Below, piece by piece: positions 39,471 to 55,000 of a stretch of 64,000 bases of DNA (position 1 is its first letter; the number at the start of each line of letters is the position of its first letter). The position numbers were made by a program, and so were the translations under genes. Under the pieces are notes generated by a model. It did no database searches. It was given only the letters and a program-made list of their open reading frames with translations, and was not told the DNA's origin. The DNA is from Sanderia malayensis (lineage: Eukaryota; Cnidaria; Scyphozoa; Semaeostomeae; Pelagiidae): contig RQOL01000517.1 in NCBI GenBank assembly GCA_013076295.1, positions 186,001-250,000 of the forward strand, written 5' to 3'.

Positions 39471-42400
39471 GATTCACATAAATGACAGTGATGAAAAAAA
39501 ATTTCTTCCCACATTTTACACACGAATCAACGTAAGAACAGCTAAAACTAATCAATAATAGAGGATTCATTCCCGCAACTTGCAGTAATGAAAATAACCC
39601 TCATCCCCACAATTTACACATGAATCCACGCAAAAACGGTAAAAACAGATAAAAAGATAATATTCATTCCCACAATTTGCACTAATGAAAAGAAACATCC
39701 ATTCCCACAATTTGCAGTAATGAAAAATAACCTTCATCCCCATAACTTACACATGAATCCACGTAAGAACAGCTAAGACTAAACAATAATAGAGGATTCA
39801 TTCCCGCAATTTGCAGTAATGAAAAATAACCTTCATCCCCACAATTTACACATGAATCCACTTAAAAACGGTAAAAACAGATAAAAAAGATAATATTCAT
39901 TCCCACAATTTACACTAATGAAAAATAACCTTCATTCCCACAATTTACACTAATGAAAAGTGACATTCATTCCCACAATTTAGACTGTTGAGAAATGACA
40001 TTGATTCCCACAATTTACACATTATTCCACATAAAAAGAGCTAAAAAGTATATAGCATTCTTTCCCACAATTTACACTCATCAAAAGTAACCATGATTCA
40101 CATAAATGACAGTAATGAAAAAAAATTCCTTCCCACAATTTACACACGAATCAACGTAAGAACAGCTAAAACTAAACAATAATAGAGGATTCATTCCCGC
40201 AATTTGCAGTAATGAAAAATAACCTTCATCCCCACAATTTACACATGATCCCACGCAAAAACGGTAAAAAGAGATAAAAAAGATAATATTCATTCCCACA
40301 ATTTACACTAATGAAAAGTGACATTCCTTCCCACAATTTACACACGAATCAACGTAAGAACAGCTAAAACTAATCAATAATAGAGGATTCATTCCCACGA
40401 TTTGCAGTAATGAAAAATAACCTTCATCCCCACAATTTACACATGAATCCACGTAAGAACAGCTAAAACTAATCAATAATAGAGGATTCATTCCCACAAT
40501 TTGCAGTAATGAAAAATAACCTTCATCCCCACAATTTACACATGAATCCACGCAAAAACGTTAAAAACAGATAAAAAAGATAATCTTCATTCCCACAATT
40601 TACACTAATGAAAAATAACCTTCATTCCCACAATTTACACTAATGAAAGGTGACATTCATTTCCACAATTTAGACTTTTGAGAAATGACATTGATTCCCA
40701 CAATTTACACATTATTCCACGTAAAAAGAGCTAAAAAGTATATAGCACTCTTTCCCACAATTTACACTGATGAAAAGTAACCATGATTCACATAAATTAC
40801 AGTAATGAAAAAAAATTCCTTCCCACAATTTACACACGAATCAACGTAAAAACAGCTAAAACTAAACAATAATAGAAGATTCATTCAAACAATTTGCACT
40901 AATGAAAAGAACCATTCATTCCCACAATTTGCAGTAATGAAAAATAACCTTCTTCCCCAAAATTTACACATGAATCCACGCAAAAACGGTAAAAACAGAC
41001 AAAGAAGATATTATTCATTCCCACAATTTACACTAATGAAAAGTGACATTCATTCCCAAAATTTACGCTAAAGAAAGTTGACATTCATTCCCACAATGTA
41101 GACTGTTGAGAAATGACATTGATTCCCACAACTTACACATTATTCCACGTAAAAAGAGCTAAAAAGTATAAAGCATTCATTCCCACAATTTACACTAATG
41201 AAAAGTAACCATGATTCACATAAATTACAGTAATGAAAAAAAATTCCTTCCCACAATTTACACACGAATCAACGTAAGAACAGCTAAAACTAATCAATTA
41301 TAGAGGATTCATTCCCGCAATTTGCAGTAATGAAAAATAACCTTCATCCCCACAATTTACACTTGAATCCACGCAAAAACGGTAAAAACAGAAAAAAAAG
41401 ATAATATTCATTCCCACAATTTACACTAATGAAAAGTGACATTCATTCCCACAATTTAGACAGATGAAAGTTGACATTGATTTCCACAACTTACACAGGA
41501 ATCAACATAAATATACTTAAAACTAATAAAAATTTAAAGTTCATTCCCACAATTTACACTAATGAATAGTAACCATGATTGACATAAATTACAGTAATGA
41601 AAAAAATTCCTTCCCGCAATTTACACACGAATCAACCGTAAGAACAGCTAAAACTAATCGATTATAGAGCATTCATTCCCACAATTTGCAGTAATGAAAA
41701 ATAAATTTCATCCCCACAATTTACACATGAATCCACGCAAAAACGGTAAAAAGAGATAAAAAAGATAATATTCATTCCCACAATTTACACTAATGAAAAG
41801 TGACATTCATTCCCACAATTTAGACTGATGAAAGGTGACATTCATTCCCACAATTTAAACTGTTGAGAAGTGACATTGATTTCCACAATTTACAGATTAT
41901 TCCACCTAAAAAGAGCTAAAAAGTATATAGCATTCTTTCCGACAATTTCCACTAATGAAAAGTAACCATGATTCACATAAATTACAGTAATGAAAAAAAA
42001 TTCCTTCCCACAATTTACACACGAATCAACGTAAAAACAGCTAAAACTAATAAAAAAATGACGTTTATTCCCACAATTTGCACTAATGAAAAGAAGCATC
42101 CATTCCCACAAACTACAGTAATAAAAAAAATTCGTTCCCACAATTTCCACACGAATCAACGCTAAAAACAGCTAACGCTAATCAATAATAGAGCATTCAT
42201 TCCCACAATTTGCAGTAATGAAAAATAACCTTCATTCCCACAACTTACACATGAATCCACGCAAAGACGGTAAAAACAGATAAAGAAGATAATATTCATT
42301 CCCACAATTTACACTAATGAAAAGTGACATTCATTCCCAGAATTTAGGCTGATGAAAGTTGACATTGATTGCCGCAACTTACACACGAATCAACATAAAT

Positions 42401-44680
42401 ACACTTAAAACTAATAAAAATTTAAAGTTCATTCCCACAATTTACACTAATGAATAGTAACCATGATTGACATAAATTACAGTAATGAAAAAAATTCCTT
42501 CCCGCAATTTACACACGAATCAACGTAAGAACAGCTAAAACTAATCAATAATAGAGGATTCATTCCCGCAACTTGCAGTAATGAAAATAACCCTCATCCC
42601 CACAATTTACACATGAATCCACGCAAAAACGGTAAAAACAGATAAAAAGATAATATTCATTCCCACAATTTGCACTAATGAAAAGAAACATCCATTCCCA
42701 CAATTTGCAGTAATAAAAAATAACCTTCATCCCCACAATTTACACATGAATCCACCTAAAAACGGTAAAAACAGATAAAAAAGATAATATTCATTCCCAC
42801 AATTTACACTAATGAAAAATAACCTTCATTCCCACAATTTACACTAATGAAAGGTGACATTCATTCCCACAATTTAGACTGTTGAGAAATGACATTGATT
42901 CCCACAATTTACACATTATTCCACATAAAAAGAGCTAAAAAGTATATAGCATTCTTTCCCACAATTTACACTCATGAAAAGTAACCATGATTCACATAAA
43001 TGACAGTAATGAAAAAAAATTCCTTCCCACAATTTACACACGAATCAACGTAAGAACAGCTAAAACTAAACAATAATAGAGGATTCATTCCCGCAATTTG
43101 CAGTAATGAAAAATAACCTTCATCCCCACAATTTACACATGATCCCACGCAAAAACGGTAAAAAGAGATAAAAAAGACAATATTCATTCCCACAATTTAC
43201 ACTAATGAAAAGTGACATTCCTTCCCACAATTTACACACGAATCAACGTAAGAACAGCTAAAACTAATCAATAATAGAGGATTCATTCCCACAATTTGCA
43301 GTAATGAAAAATAACCTTCATCCCCACAATTTACACATGAATCCACGTAAGAACAGCAAAAACTAAACAATAATAGAGGATTCATTCCCGCAATTTGCAG
43401 TAATGAAAAATAACCTTCATCCCCACAATTTACACATGAATCCACGCAAAAACGTTAAAAACAGATAAAAAAGATAATATTCATTCCCACAATTTACACT
43501 AATGAAAAATAACCTTCATTCTCACAATTTACACTAATGAAAGGTGACATTCATTCCACAATTTAGACTTTTGAGAAATGACATTGATTCCCACAATTTA
43601 CACATTATTCCACGTAAAAAGAGCTAAAAAGTATATAGCACTCTTTCCCACAATTTACACTGATGAAAAGTAACCATGATTCACATAAATTACAGTAATG
43701 AAAAAAATTCCTTCCCACAACTTACACACGAATCAACGTAAAAACAGCTAAAACTAAACAATAATAGAAGATTCATTCAAACAATTTGCACTAATGAAAA
43801 GAACCATTCATTCCCACAATTTGCAGTAATGAAAAATAACCTTCTTCCCCAAAATTTACACATGAATCCACGCAAAAACGGTAAAAACAGACAAAGAAGA
43901 TATTATTCATTCCCACAATTTACACTAATGAAAAGTGACATTCATTCCCACAATTTACACTAATGAAAGGTGACATTCATTCCCACAATTTAGACTGTTG
44001 AGAAATGACATTGATTCCCACAATTTACACATTATTCCACATAAAAAGAGCTAAAAAGTATATAGCATTCTTTCCCACAATTTACACTAATGAAAAGTAA
44101 CCATGATTCACATAAATGACAGTAATGAAAAAAAATTCCTTCCCACATTTTACACACGAATCAACGTAAGAACAGCTAAAACTAATCAATAATAGAGGAT
44201 TCATTCCCGCAATTTGCAGTAATGAAAAATAACATTCATCCCCACAATTTACACATGAATCCACTTAAAAACGGTAAAAACAGATGAAAAAGATAATATT
44301 CATTCCCACAATTTACACTAATGAAAAATAACCTTCATTCCCACAATTTTCACTAATGAAAGGTGACATTCATTCCCACAAGTTAGACTGTTGAAAAATG
44401 ACATTGATTCCCACAATTGACACATTATTCCACATAAAAAGATCTAAAAAGTATATAGCATTCTTTCCCACAATTTACACTCATGAAAAGTAACCATGAT
44501 TCACATAAATGACAGTAATGAAAAAAAATTCCTTCCCACAATTTACACACGAATCAACGTAAGAACAGCTAAAACTAAACAATAATAGAGGATTCATTCC
44601 CGCAATTTGCAGTAATGAAAAATAACCTTCATCCCCACAATTTACACATGATCCCACGCAAAAACGGTAAAAAGAGATGA
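39470..44680. repeat. Super-repeat domain, first part (~2.9-kb period)
   Basis: The marker CACTCATCAAAAG at about 40076 (CACTCATGAAAAG elsewhere) and AGAAGATTCATTCAAAC at 40874 recur at about 42970 and 43766, a period of about 2892 bp. GCAACTTGCAG occurs at 39575 and 42568. About 40300-42040 is also close to 31380-33100. The plus-strand open frame 41968-42165 is the same kind of repeat artefact as 20486-20692. Confidence 0.78.
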
Positions 44681-47600
44681 AAAAGATTATATTCATTCCT
44701 ACAATTTACACTAATGAAAAGTGACATTCCTTCCCACAATTTACACACGAATGAACGTAAGAACAGCTAAAACTAATCAATAATAGAGCATTCATTTCCG
44801 CAATTTGCAGTAATGGAAAATAACCTTCATCCCCACAATTTACACATGAATCCACGCAAAAACGGTAAAAACAGATAAAAAGATAATATTCATTCCCACA
44901 ATTTGCACTAATGAAAAGAAACATCCATTCCCACAGTTTGCAGTAATGAAAAATAACCTTCATCCCCACAATTTACACATGAATCCACGTAAGAACAGCT
45001 AAAACTAAACAATATTAGAGGATTCATTCCCGCAATTTGCAGTAATGAAAGGTGACATTCATTCCCACAATTTAGACTGTTGAGGAATGACATTGATTCC
45101 CACAATTTACACATTATTCCACATAAAAAGAGCTAAGAAGTATATAGCATTCTTTCCCACAATTTACACTGATGAAAAGTAACCATGATTCACATAAATG
45201 ACAGTAATGAAAAAAAATTCCTTCCCACAATTTACACACGAATCAACGTAAGAACAGCTAAAACTAAACAATAATAGAGGATTCATTCCCGCAATTTGCA
45301 GTAATGAAAAATAACCTTCATCCCCACAATTTACACATGATCCCACGCAAAAACGGTAAAAAGAGATAAAAAAGATAATATTCATTCCCACAATTTACAC
45401 TAATGAAAAGTGACATTCCTTCCCACAATTTACACGCGAATCAACGTAAGAACAGCTAAAACTAATCAATAATAGAGGTTTCATTCCCGCAATTTGCAGT
45501 AATGAAAAATAACCTTCATCCCCACAATTTACACATGAATCCACGCAAAAACGGTAAAAACAGATAAAAAGATAATATTCATTCCCACAATGTGCACTAA
45601 TGAAAAGTAACCATGATTCACATAAATTACAGTAATGAAAAAAAATTCCTTCCCACAATTTACACATGAATCAACGTAAGAACAGCTAAAACTAAACAAT
45701 AAGAGAGGATTCATTCCCGCAATTTGCAGTAATGAAAAATAACCTTCATCCCCACAATTTACACATGAATCCACGCAAAAACGATAAAAACAGATAAAAA
45801 AGATAATATTCATCCCCAAAATTTACACAAATGAAAAGTAACCATGATTCAAATAAATTACAGTAATGAAAAAAAATTCCTTCCGACAATTTACACATGA
45901 ATCAACGTAAGAACTGCTAAAACTAAACAATAATAGAGGATTCATTCCCGCAATTTGCAGTAATGAAAAATAACCTTCATCCCCACAATTTACACATGAA
46001 TCCACGCAAAAACGGTGAAAACAGATAAAAAAGATAATATTCATTCCCACAATTTACACTAATGAAAAACAACCTTCACTCCCACAATTTACACTAATGA
46101 AAGGTGACATTCATTCCCACAATTTAGACTGTTGAGAAATGACATTGATTCCCACAATTTACACATTATTCCACGTAAAAAGAGCTAAAAAGTATAAAGC
46201 ATTCTTTCCCACAATTTACACTAATGAAAAGTAACCATGATTCACATAAATGACAGTAATGAAAAAAATTCCTTCCCACATTTTACACACGAATCAACGT
46301 AAGAACAGCTAAAACTAATCAATAATAGAGGATTCATTCCCGCAATTTGCAGTATTGAAAAATAACCTTCATCCCCACAATTTACACATGAATCCACGCA
46401 AAAACGGTGAAAACAGATAAAAAGATAATATTCATTCCCACAATTTGCACTAATGAAAAGTAACCATGATTCACATAAGTTACAGTAATGAAAAAAAATT
46501 CCTTCCCACAATTTACACATGATTCAACGTAAGAACAGCTAAAACTAAGCAATAATAGAGGATTCATTCCCGCAATTTGCAGTAATGAAAAATAACCTTC
46601 ATCCCCACAATTTACACATGAATCCACGCAAAAACGATAAAAACAGATAAAAAAGATAATATTCATTCCCACAATTTACACTAATGAAAAGTAACCATGA
46701 TTCAAATAAATTACAGTAATGAAAAAATTCCTTCCCACATTTTACACACGAATCAACGTAAGAACAGCTAAAACTAATCAATAATAGAGGATTCTTTCCC
46801 GCAACTTGCAGTAATGAAAATAACCCTCATCCCCACAATTTACACATGAATCCACGCAAAAACGGTAAAAACAGATAAAAAGATAATATTCATTCCCACA
46901 ATTTGCACTAATGAAAAGAAACATCCATTCCCACAATTTGCAGTAATGAAAAATAACCTTCATCCCCACAACTTACACATGAATCCACGTAAGAACAGCT
47001 AAGACTAAACAATAATAGAGGATTCATTCCCGCAATTTGCAGTAATGAAAAATAACCTTCATCCCCTCATTTTACACATGAATCCACTTAAAAACGGTAA
47101 AAACAGATAAAAAAGATAATATTCATTCCCACAATTTACACTAATGAAAAATAACCTTCATTCCCACAATTTACACTAATGAAAGGTGACATTCATTCCC
47201 ACAATTTAGACTGTTGAGAAATGACATTGATTCCCACAATCTACACATTATTCCACATAAAAAGAGCTAAAAAGTATATAGCATTCTTTCCCACAATTTA
47301 CACTCATGAAAAGTAACCATGATTCACACAAATGACAGTAATGAAAAAAAATTCCTTCCCACAATTTACACACGAATCAACGTAAGAACAGCTAAAACTA
47401 AACAATAATAGAGGATTCATTCCCGCAATTTGCAGTAATGAAAAATAACCTTCATCCCCACAATTTACACATGATCCCACGCAAAAACGGTAAAAAGAGA
47501 TAAAAAAGATAATATTCATTCCCACAATTTACACTAATGAAAAGTGACATTCCTTCCCACAATTTACACACGAATCAACGTAAGAACAGCTAAAACTAAT

Positions 47601-48880
47601 CAATAATAGAGGATTCATTCCCACGATTTGCAGTAATGAAAAATAACCTTCATCCCCACAATTTACACATGAATCCACGTAAGAACAGCTAAAACTAAAC
47701 AATAATAGAGGATTCATTCCCGCAATTTGCAGTAATGAAAAATAACCTTCATCCCCACAATTTACACATGAATCCACGCAAAAACGTTAAAAACAGATAA
47801 AAAAGATAATATTCATTCCCACAATTTACACTAATGAAAAATAACCTTCATTCCCACAATTTACACTAATGAAAGGTGACATTCATTTCCGCAATTTAGA
47901 CTTTTGAGAAATGACATTGATTCCCACAATTTACACATTATTCCACGTAAAAAGAGCTAAAAAGTATATAGCACTCTTTCCCACAATTTACACTGATGAA
48001 AAGTAACCATGATTCACATAAATTACAGTAATGAAAAAAAATTCCTTCCCACAATTTACACACGAATCAACGTAAAAACAGCTAAAACTAAACAATAATA
48101 GAAGATTCATTCAAACAATTTGCACTAATGAAAAGAACCATTCATTCCCACAATTTGCAGTAATGAAAAATAACCTTCTTCCCCAAAATTTACACATGAA
48201 TCCACGCAAAAACGGTAAAAACAGACAAAGAAGATATTATTCATTCCCACAATTTACACTAATGAAAAGTGACATTCATTCCCAAAATTTACGCTAATGA
48301 AAGGTGACATTCATTCCCACAATGTAGACTGTTGAGAAATGACATTGATTCCCACAACTTACACATTATTCCACGTAAAAAGAGCTAAAAAGTATATAGC
48401 ATTCATTCCCACAATTTACACTAATGAAAAGTAACCATGATTCACATAAATTACAGTAATGAAAAAAATTCCTTCCCGCAATTTACACACGAATCAACCG
48501 TAAGAACAGCTAAAACTAATCAATTATAGAGCATTCATTCCCACAATTTGCAGTAATGAAAAATAAATTTCATCCCCACAATTTACACATGAATCCACGC
48601 AAAAACGGTAAAAAGAGATAAAAAAGATAATATTCATTCCCACAATTTACACTAATGAAAAGTGACATTCATTCCCACAATTTAGACTGATGAAAGGTGA
48701 CATTCATTCCCACAATTTAAACTGTTGAGAAGTGACATTGACTTCCACAATTTACAGATTATTCCACCTAAAAAGAGCTAAAAAGTATATAGCATTCTTT
48801 CCGACAATTTCCACTAATGAAAAGTAACCATGATTAAAAAAAATTACAGTAATGAAAAAAAATTCCTTCCCACAATTTAC
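44680..48880. repeat. Super-repeat domain, second part (~4.3-kb period)
   Basis: About 44680-45590 is the second copy of the block at 38.3 kb. After several short L/S blocks at 45600-46800, the GCAACTTGCAG marker returns (46801). The order then follows 42570-44100, with AGAAGATTCATTCAAAC at 48100, 4334 bp after 43766. Near 48838 an S' module is damaged (GATTAAAAAAAATTACAG). No gene is present. Confidence 0.75.
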
Positions 48881-51800
48881 ACATGAATCCACGCAAAAAC
48901 AGCAAAAACAAGTAAAAAAAAACATTCAATCCCACAATTTGCACTAATGAAAAGTGACATTCATTCCCACAATCTAGACTGATGAAAGTTAACATTCATT
49001 CCCACAACTTACATACGAATCAACATAAATACACCTAAAACTAATAAACATTTAAAGTTCATTCCCACAATTTACACTAATGAAAAGTAACCATGATTCA
49101 CATAAATTACAGTAATGAAAAAAATTCCTTCCCACAATTTACACACGAATCAACGTAAGAACAGCTAAAACTAATAAAAAAATGACGTTTATTCCCACAA
49201 TTTGCACTAATGAAAAGAAGCATCCATTCCCACAAACTACAGTAATAAAAAAAATTCGTTCCCACAATTTCCACACGAATCAACGCTAAAAACAGCTAAC
49301 GCTAATCAATAATAGAGCATTCATTCCCACAATTTGCAGTAATGAAAAATAACCTTCATTCCCACAACTTACACATGAATCCACGCAAAGACGGTAAAAA
49401 CAGATAAAGAAGATAATATTCATTCCCACAATTTACACTAATGAAAAGTGACATTCATTCCCAGAATTTAGGCTGATGAAAGTTGACATTGATTGCCACA
49501 ACTTACACACGAATCAACATAAATACACTTAAAACTAATAAAAATTTAAAGTTCATTCCCACAATTTACACAAATGAATAGTAACCATGATTGACATAAA
49601 TTACAGTAATGAAAAAAATTCCTTCCCGCAATTTACACACGAATCAACGTAAGAACAGCTAAAACTAATCAATAATAGAGGATTCATTCCCGCAACTTGC
49701 AGTAATGAAAATAACCCTCATCCCCACAATTTACACATGAATCCACGCAAAAACGGTAAAAACAGATAAAAAGATAATATTCATTCCCACAATTTGCACT
49801 AATGAAAAGAAACATCCATTCCCACAATTTGCAGTAATAAAAAATAACCTTCATCCCCACAATTTACACATGAATCCACCTAAAAACGGTAAAAACAGAT
49901 AAAAAAGATAATATTCATTCCCACAATTTACACTAATGAAAAATAACCTTCATTCCCACAATTTACACTAATGAAAGGTGACATTCATTCCCACAATTTA
50001 GACTGTTGAGAAATGACATTGATTCCCACAATTTACACATTATTCCACATAAAAAGAGCTAAAAAGTATATAGCATTCTTTCCCACAATTTACACTCATG
50101 AAAAGTAACCATGATTCACATAAATGACAGTAATGAAAAAAAATTCCTTCCCACAATTTACACACGAATCAACGTAAGAACAGCTAAAACTAAACAATAA
50201 TAGAGGATTCATTCCCGCAATTTGCAGTAATGAAAAATAACCTTCATCCCCACAATTTACACATGATCCCACGCAAAAACGGTAAAAAGAGATAAAAAAG
50301 ATAATATTCATTCCCACAATTTACACTAATGAAAGGTGACATTCATTTCCACAATTTAGACTGATGAAAGTTGACATTGATTTCCACACATTAAAGTAAT
50401 GAAAAAAATTCATTCTGACAATTTACACACGAATCCACGCAAAAACGGCAAAAACAGATAAAAAAGATAATATTCATTCCCACCATTTACAATAATGACA
50501 AGTGACATTCATTCCCACATTTTTGACTGAGGAAAGTTGACATTGATTCCCACAATTTACAGTAATGAAAAATAACATTCAGTCTCACAATTTACACATG
50601 AATCCACGCAAAAACAGCAAAAACAAGTAAAAAAAAACATTCAATCCCACAATTTGCACTAATGAAAAGTGACATTCATTCCCACAATCTAGACTGATGA
50701 AAGTTAACATTCATTCCCACAACTTACATACGAATCAACATAAATACACCTAAAACTAATAAACATTTAAAGTTCATTCCCACAATTTACACTAATGAAA
50801 AGTAACCATGATTCACATAAATTACAGTAATGAAAAAAATTCCTTCCCACAATTTACACACGAATCAACGTAAGAACAGCTAAAACTAATAAAAAAATGA
50901 CGTTTATTCCCACAATTTGCACTAATGAAAAGAAGCATCCATTCCCACAAACTACAGTAATAAAAAAAATTCGTTCCCACAATTTCCACACGAATCAACG
51001 CTAAAAACAGCTAACGCTAATCAATAATAGAGCATTCATTCCCACAATTTGCAGTAATGAAAAATAACCTTCATTCCCACAACTTACACATGAATCCACG
51101 CAAAGACGGTAAAAACAGATAAAGAAGATAATATTCATTCCCACATTTTACACTAATGAAAAGTGACATTCATTCCCAGAATTTAGGCTGATGAAAGTTG
51201 ACATTGATTGCCACAACTTACACACGAATCAACATAAATACACTTAAAACTAATAAAAATTTAAAGTTCATTCCCACAATTTACACTAATGAATAGTAAC
51301 CATGATTGACATAAATTACAGTAATGAAAAAAATTCCTTCCCGCAATTTACACACGAATCAACGTAAGAACAGCTAAAACTAATCAATAATAGAGGATTC
51401 ATTCCCGCAACTTGCAGTAATGAAAATAACCCTCATCCCCACAATTTACACATGAATCCACGCAAAAACAGTAAAAACAGATAAAAAGATAATATTCATT
51501 TCCACAATTTGCACTAATGAAAAGAAACATCCATTCCCACAATTTGCAGTAATAAAAAATAACCTTCATCCCCACAATTTACACATGAATCCACCTAAAA
51601 ACGGTAAAAACAGATAAAAAAGATAATATTCATTCCCACAATTTACACTAATGAAAAATAACCTTCATTCCCACAATTTACACTAATGAAAGGTGACATT
51701 CATTCCCACAATTTAGACTGTTGAGAAATGACATTGATTCCCACAATTTACACATTATTCCACATAAAAAGAGCTAAAAAGTATATAGCATTCTTTCCCA

Positions 51801-52050
51801 CAATTTACACTCATGAAAAGTAACCATGATTCACATAAATGACAGTAATGAAAAAAAATTCCTTCCCACAATTTACACACGAATCAACGTAAGAACAGCT
51901 AAAACTAAACAATAATAGAGGATTCATTCCCGCAATTTGCAGTAATGAAAAATAACCTTCATCCCCACAATTTACACATGATCCCACGCAAAAACGGTAA
52001 AAAGAGATAAAAAAGATAATATTCATTCCCACAATTTACACTAATGAAAA
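48880..52050. repeat. ~1715-bp higher-order repeat, about 1.9 copies
   Basis: AGCAAAAACAAG at 48901 and 50616, GCAACTTGCAG at 49692 and 51407, and the minus-strand frames at 50096 and 51811 are all 1715 bp apart. About 49185-50100 also matches 42061-42970 at offset 7124. The single base change TGACGTTTATT (elsewhere TGACATTTATT or TGCCATTTATT) marks this subfamily. Confidence 0.87.
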
Positions 52051-55000
52051 GTGACATTCCTTCCCACAATTTACACACGAATCAACGTAAGAACAGCTAA
52101 AACTAATCAATAATAGAGGATTCATTCCCACAATTTGCAGTAATGAAAAATAACCTTAATCCCCACAATTTACACATGAATCCACGTAAGAACAGCAAAA
52201 ACTAAACAATAATAGAGGATTCATTCCCGCAATTTGCAGTAATGAAAAATAACCTTCATCCCCACAATTTACACATGAATCCACGCAAAAACGTTAAAAA
52301 CAGATAAAAAAGATATTATTCATTCCCACAATTTACACTAATGAAAAATAACCTTCATTCTCACAATTTACACTAATGAAAGGTGACATTCATTTCCACA
52401 ATTTAGACTTTTGAGAAATGACATTGATTCCCACAATTTACACATTATTCCACGTAAAAAGAGCTAAAAAGTATATAGCACTCTTTCCCACAATTTACAC
52501 TGATGAAAAGTAACCATGATTCACATAAATTACAGTAATGAAAAAAAATTCCTTCCCACAATTTACACACGAATCAACGTAAAAACAGCTAAAACTAAAC
52601 AATAATAGAAGATTCATTCAAACAATTTGCACTAATGAAAAGAACCATTCATTCCAACAATTTGCAGTAATGAAAAATAACCTTCTTCCCCAAAATTTAC
52701 ACATGAATCCACGCAAAAACGGTAAAAACAGACAAAGAAGATATTATTCATTCCCACAATTTACACTAATGAAAAGTGACATTCATTCCCAAAATTTACG
52801 CTAATGAAAGGTGACATTCATTCCCACAATGTAGACTGTTGAGAAATGACATTGATTCCCACAACTTACACATTATTCCACGTAAAAAGAGCTAAAAAGT
52901 ATATAGCATTCATTCCCACAATTTACACTAATGAAAAGTAACCATGATTCACATAAATTACAGTAATGAAAAAAAATTCCTTCCCACAATTTACACACGA
53001 ATCAACGTAAGAACAGCTAAAACTAATCAATTATAGAGGATTCATTCCCGCAATTTGCAGTAATGAAAAATAACCTTCATCCCCACAATTTACACTTGAA
53101 TCCACGCAAAAACGGTAAAAACAAAAAAAAAAGATAATATTCATTCCCACAATTTACACTAATGAAAAGTGACATTCATTCCCACAATTTAGACAGATGA
53201 AAGTTGACATTGATTTCCACAACTTACACAGGAATCAACATAAATATACTTAAAACTAATAAAAATTTAAAGTTCATTCCCACAATTTACACTAATGAAT
53301 AGTAACCATGATTGACATAAATTACAGTAATGAAAAAAATTCCTTCCCGCAATTTACACACGAATCAACCGTAAGAAGAGCTAAAACTAATCAATTATAG
53401 AGCATTCATTCCCACAATTTGCAGTAATGAAAAATAAATTTCATCCCCACAATTTACACATGAATCCACGCAAAAACGGTAAAAAGAGATAAAAAAGATA
53501 ATATTCATTCCCACAATTTACACTAATGAAAAGTGACATTCATTCCCACAATTTAGACTGATGAAAGGTGACATTCATTCCCACAATTTAAACTGTTGAG
53601 AAGTGACATTGATTTCCACAATTTACAGATTATTCCACCTAAAAAGAGCTAAAAAGTATATAGCATTCTTTCCGACAATTTCCACTAATGAAAAGTAACC
53701 ATGATTCACATAAATTACAGTAATGAAAAAAAATTCCTTCCCACAATTTACACACGAATCAACGTAAAAACAGCTAAAACTAAACAATAATAGAGGATTC
53801 ATTCCCGCAATTTGCAGTAATGAAAAATAACGTTCATCCCCACAATTTACACATGAATCCATGCAAAGACGGTAAAAAGAAATAAAGAAGATAATATTCA
53901 TTCCCACAATTTACACTAATGAAAAGTGACATTCATTCCCACAATTTAGGCTGATGAAAGTTGACATTGATTGCCACAACTTACACACGAATCAACATAA
54001 ATACACTTAAAACTAATAAAAATTTAAAGTTCATTCCCACAATTTACACTAATGAATAGTAACCATGATTGACATAAATTACAGTAATGAAAAAAATTCC
54101 TTCCCGCAATTTACACACGAATCAACGTAAGAACAGCTAAAACTAATCAATAATAGAGCATTCATTCCCGCAATTTGCAGTAATGAAAAATAACCTTCAT
54201 CCCCACAATTCACACATGAATCCACGCAAAAACGGTAAAAACAGATAAAAAAGATAATATTCATTCCCACAATTTACACTAATGAAAAATAACCTTCATT
54301 CCCCCAATTTACACTAATGAAAGGTGACATTCATTCCCACAATTTAGACTGTTGAGAAATGACATTGATTCCCAAAATTTACACATTATTCAACATAAAA
54401 AGAGCTAAAAAGTATATAGCATTCTCTCCCACAATTTACACTAATGAACAGTAACCATGATTCACATAAATTACAGTAATGAAAAAAAATTCCTTCCCAC
54501 AATGTACACACCAATCAACGTAAGAACAGCTAAAACTAAACAATAATAGAGGATTCATTCCCGCAATTTGCAGTAATGAAAAATATCCTTCATCCCCACA
54601 ATTTACACATGAACCCACGCAAAAACAGTAAAAACAGATAAAAAAGATAATATTCATTCCCACAATTTACACTAATGAAAAATAACCTTCATTCCCACAA
54701 CTTACACACGAATCAACATAAAAACACCTAAAACTAATAAAACTTAAAGTTCATTCCCACAATTTGCACTAATGAAAAGAAACATTCATTCCCACAATTT
54801 AGACTGATGAAAGTTGACATTGATTCCCACAATTTACATATTATTCCACGTAAAAAGAGCTAAAAAAATAGCATTTTTTCCAACAAATTACACTAATGAA
54901 AAGTAACATTGATTCCCACACATTACAGTAATGAAAAATATTCATTCCCACAATTTACACACGAATCCACGCAAAAACGGCAAAAACAGATAAAAATTTA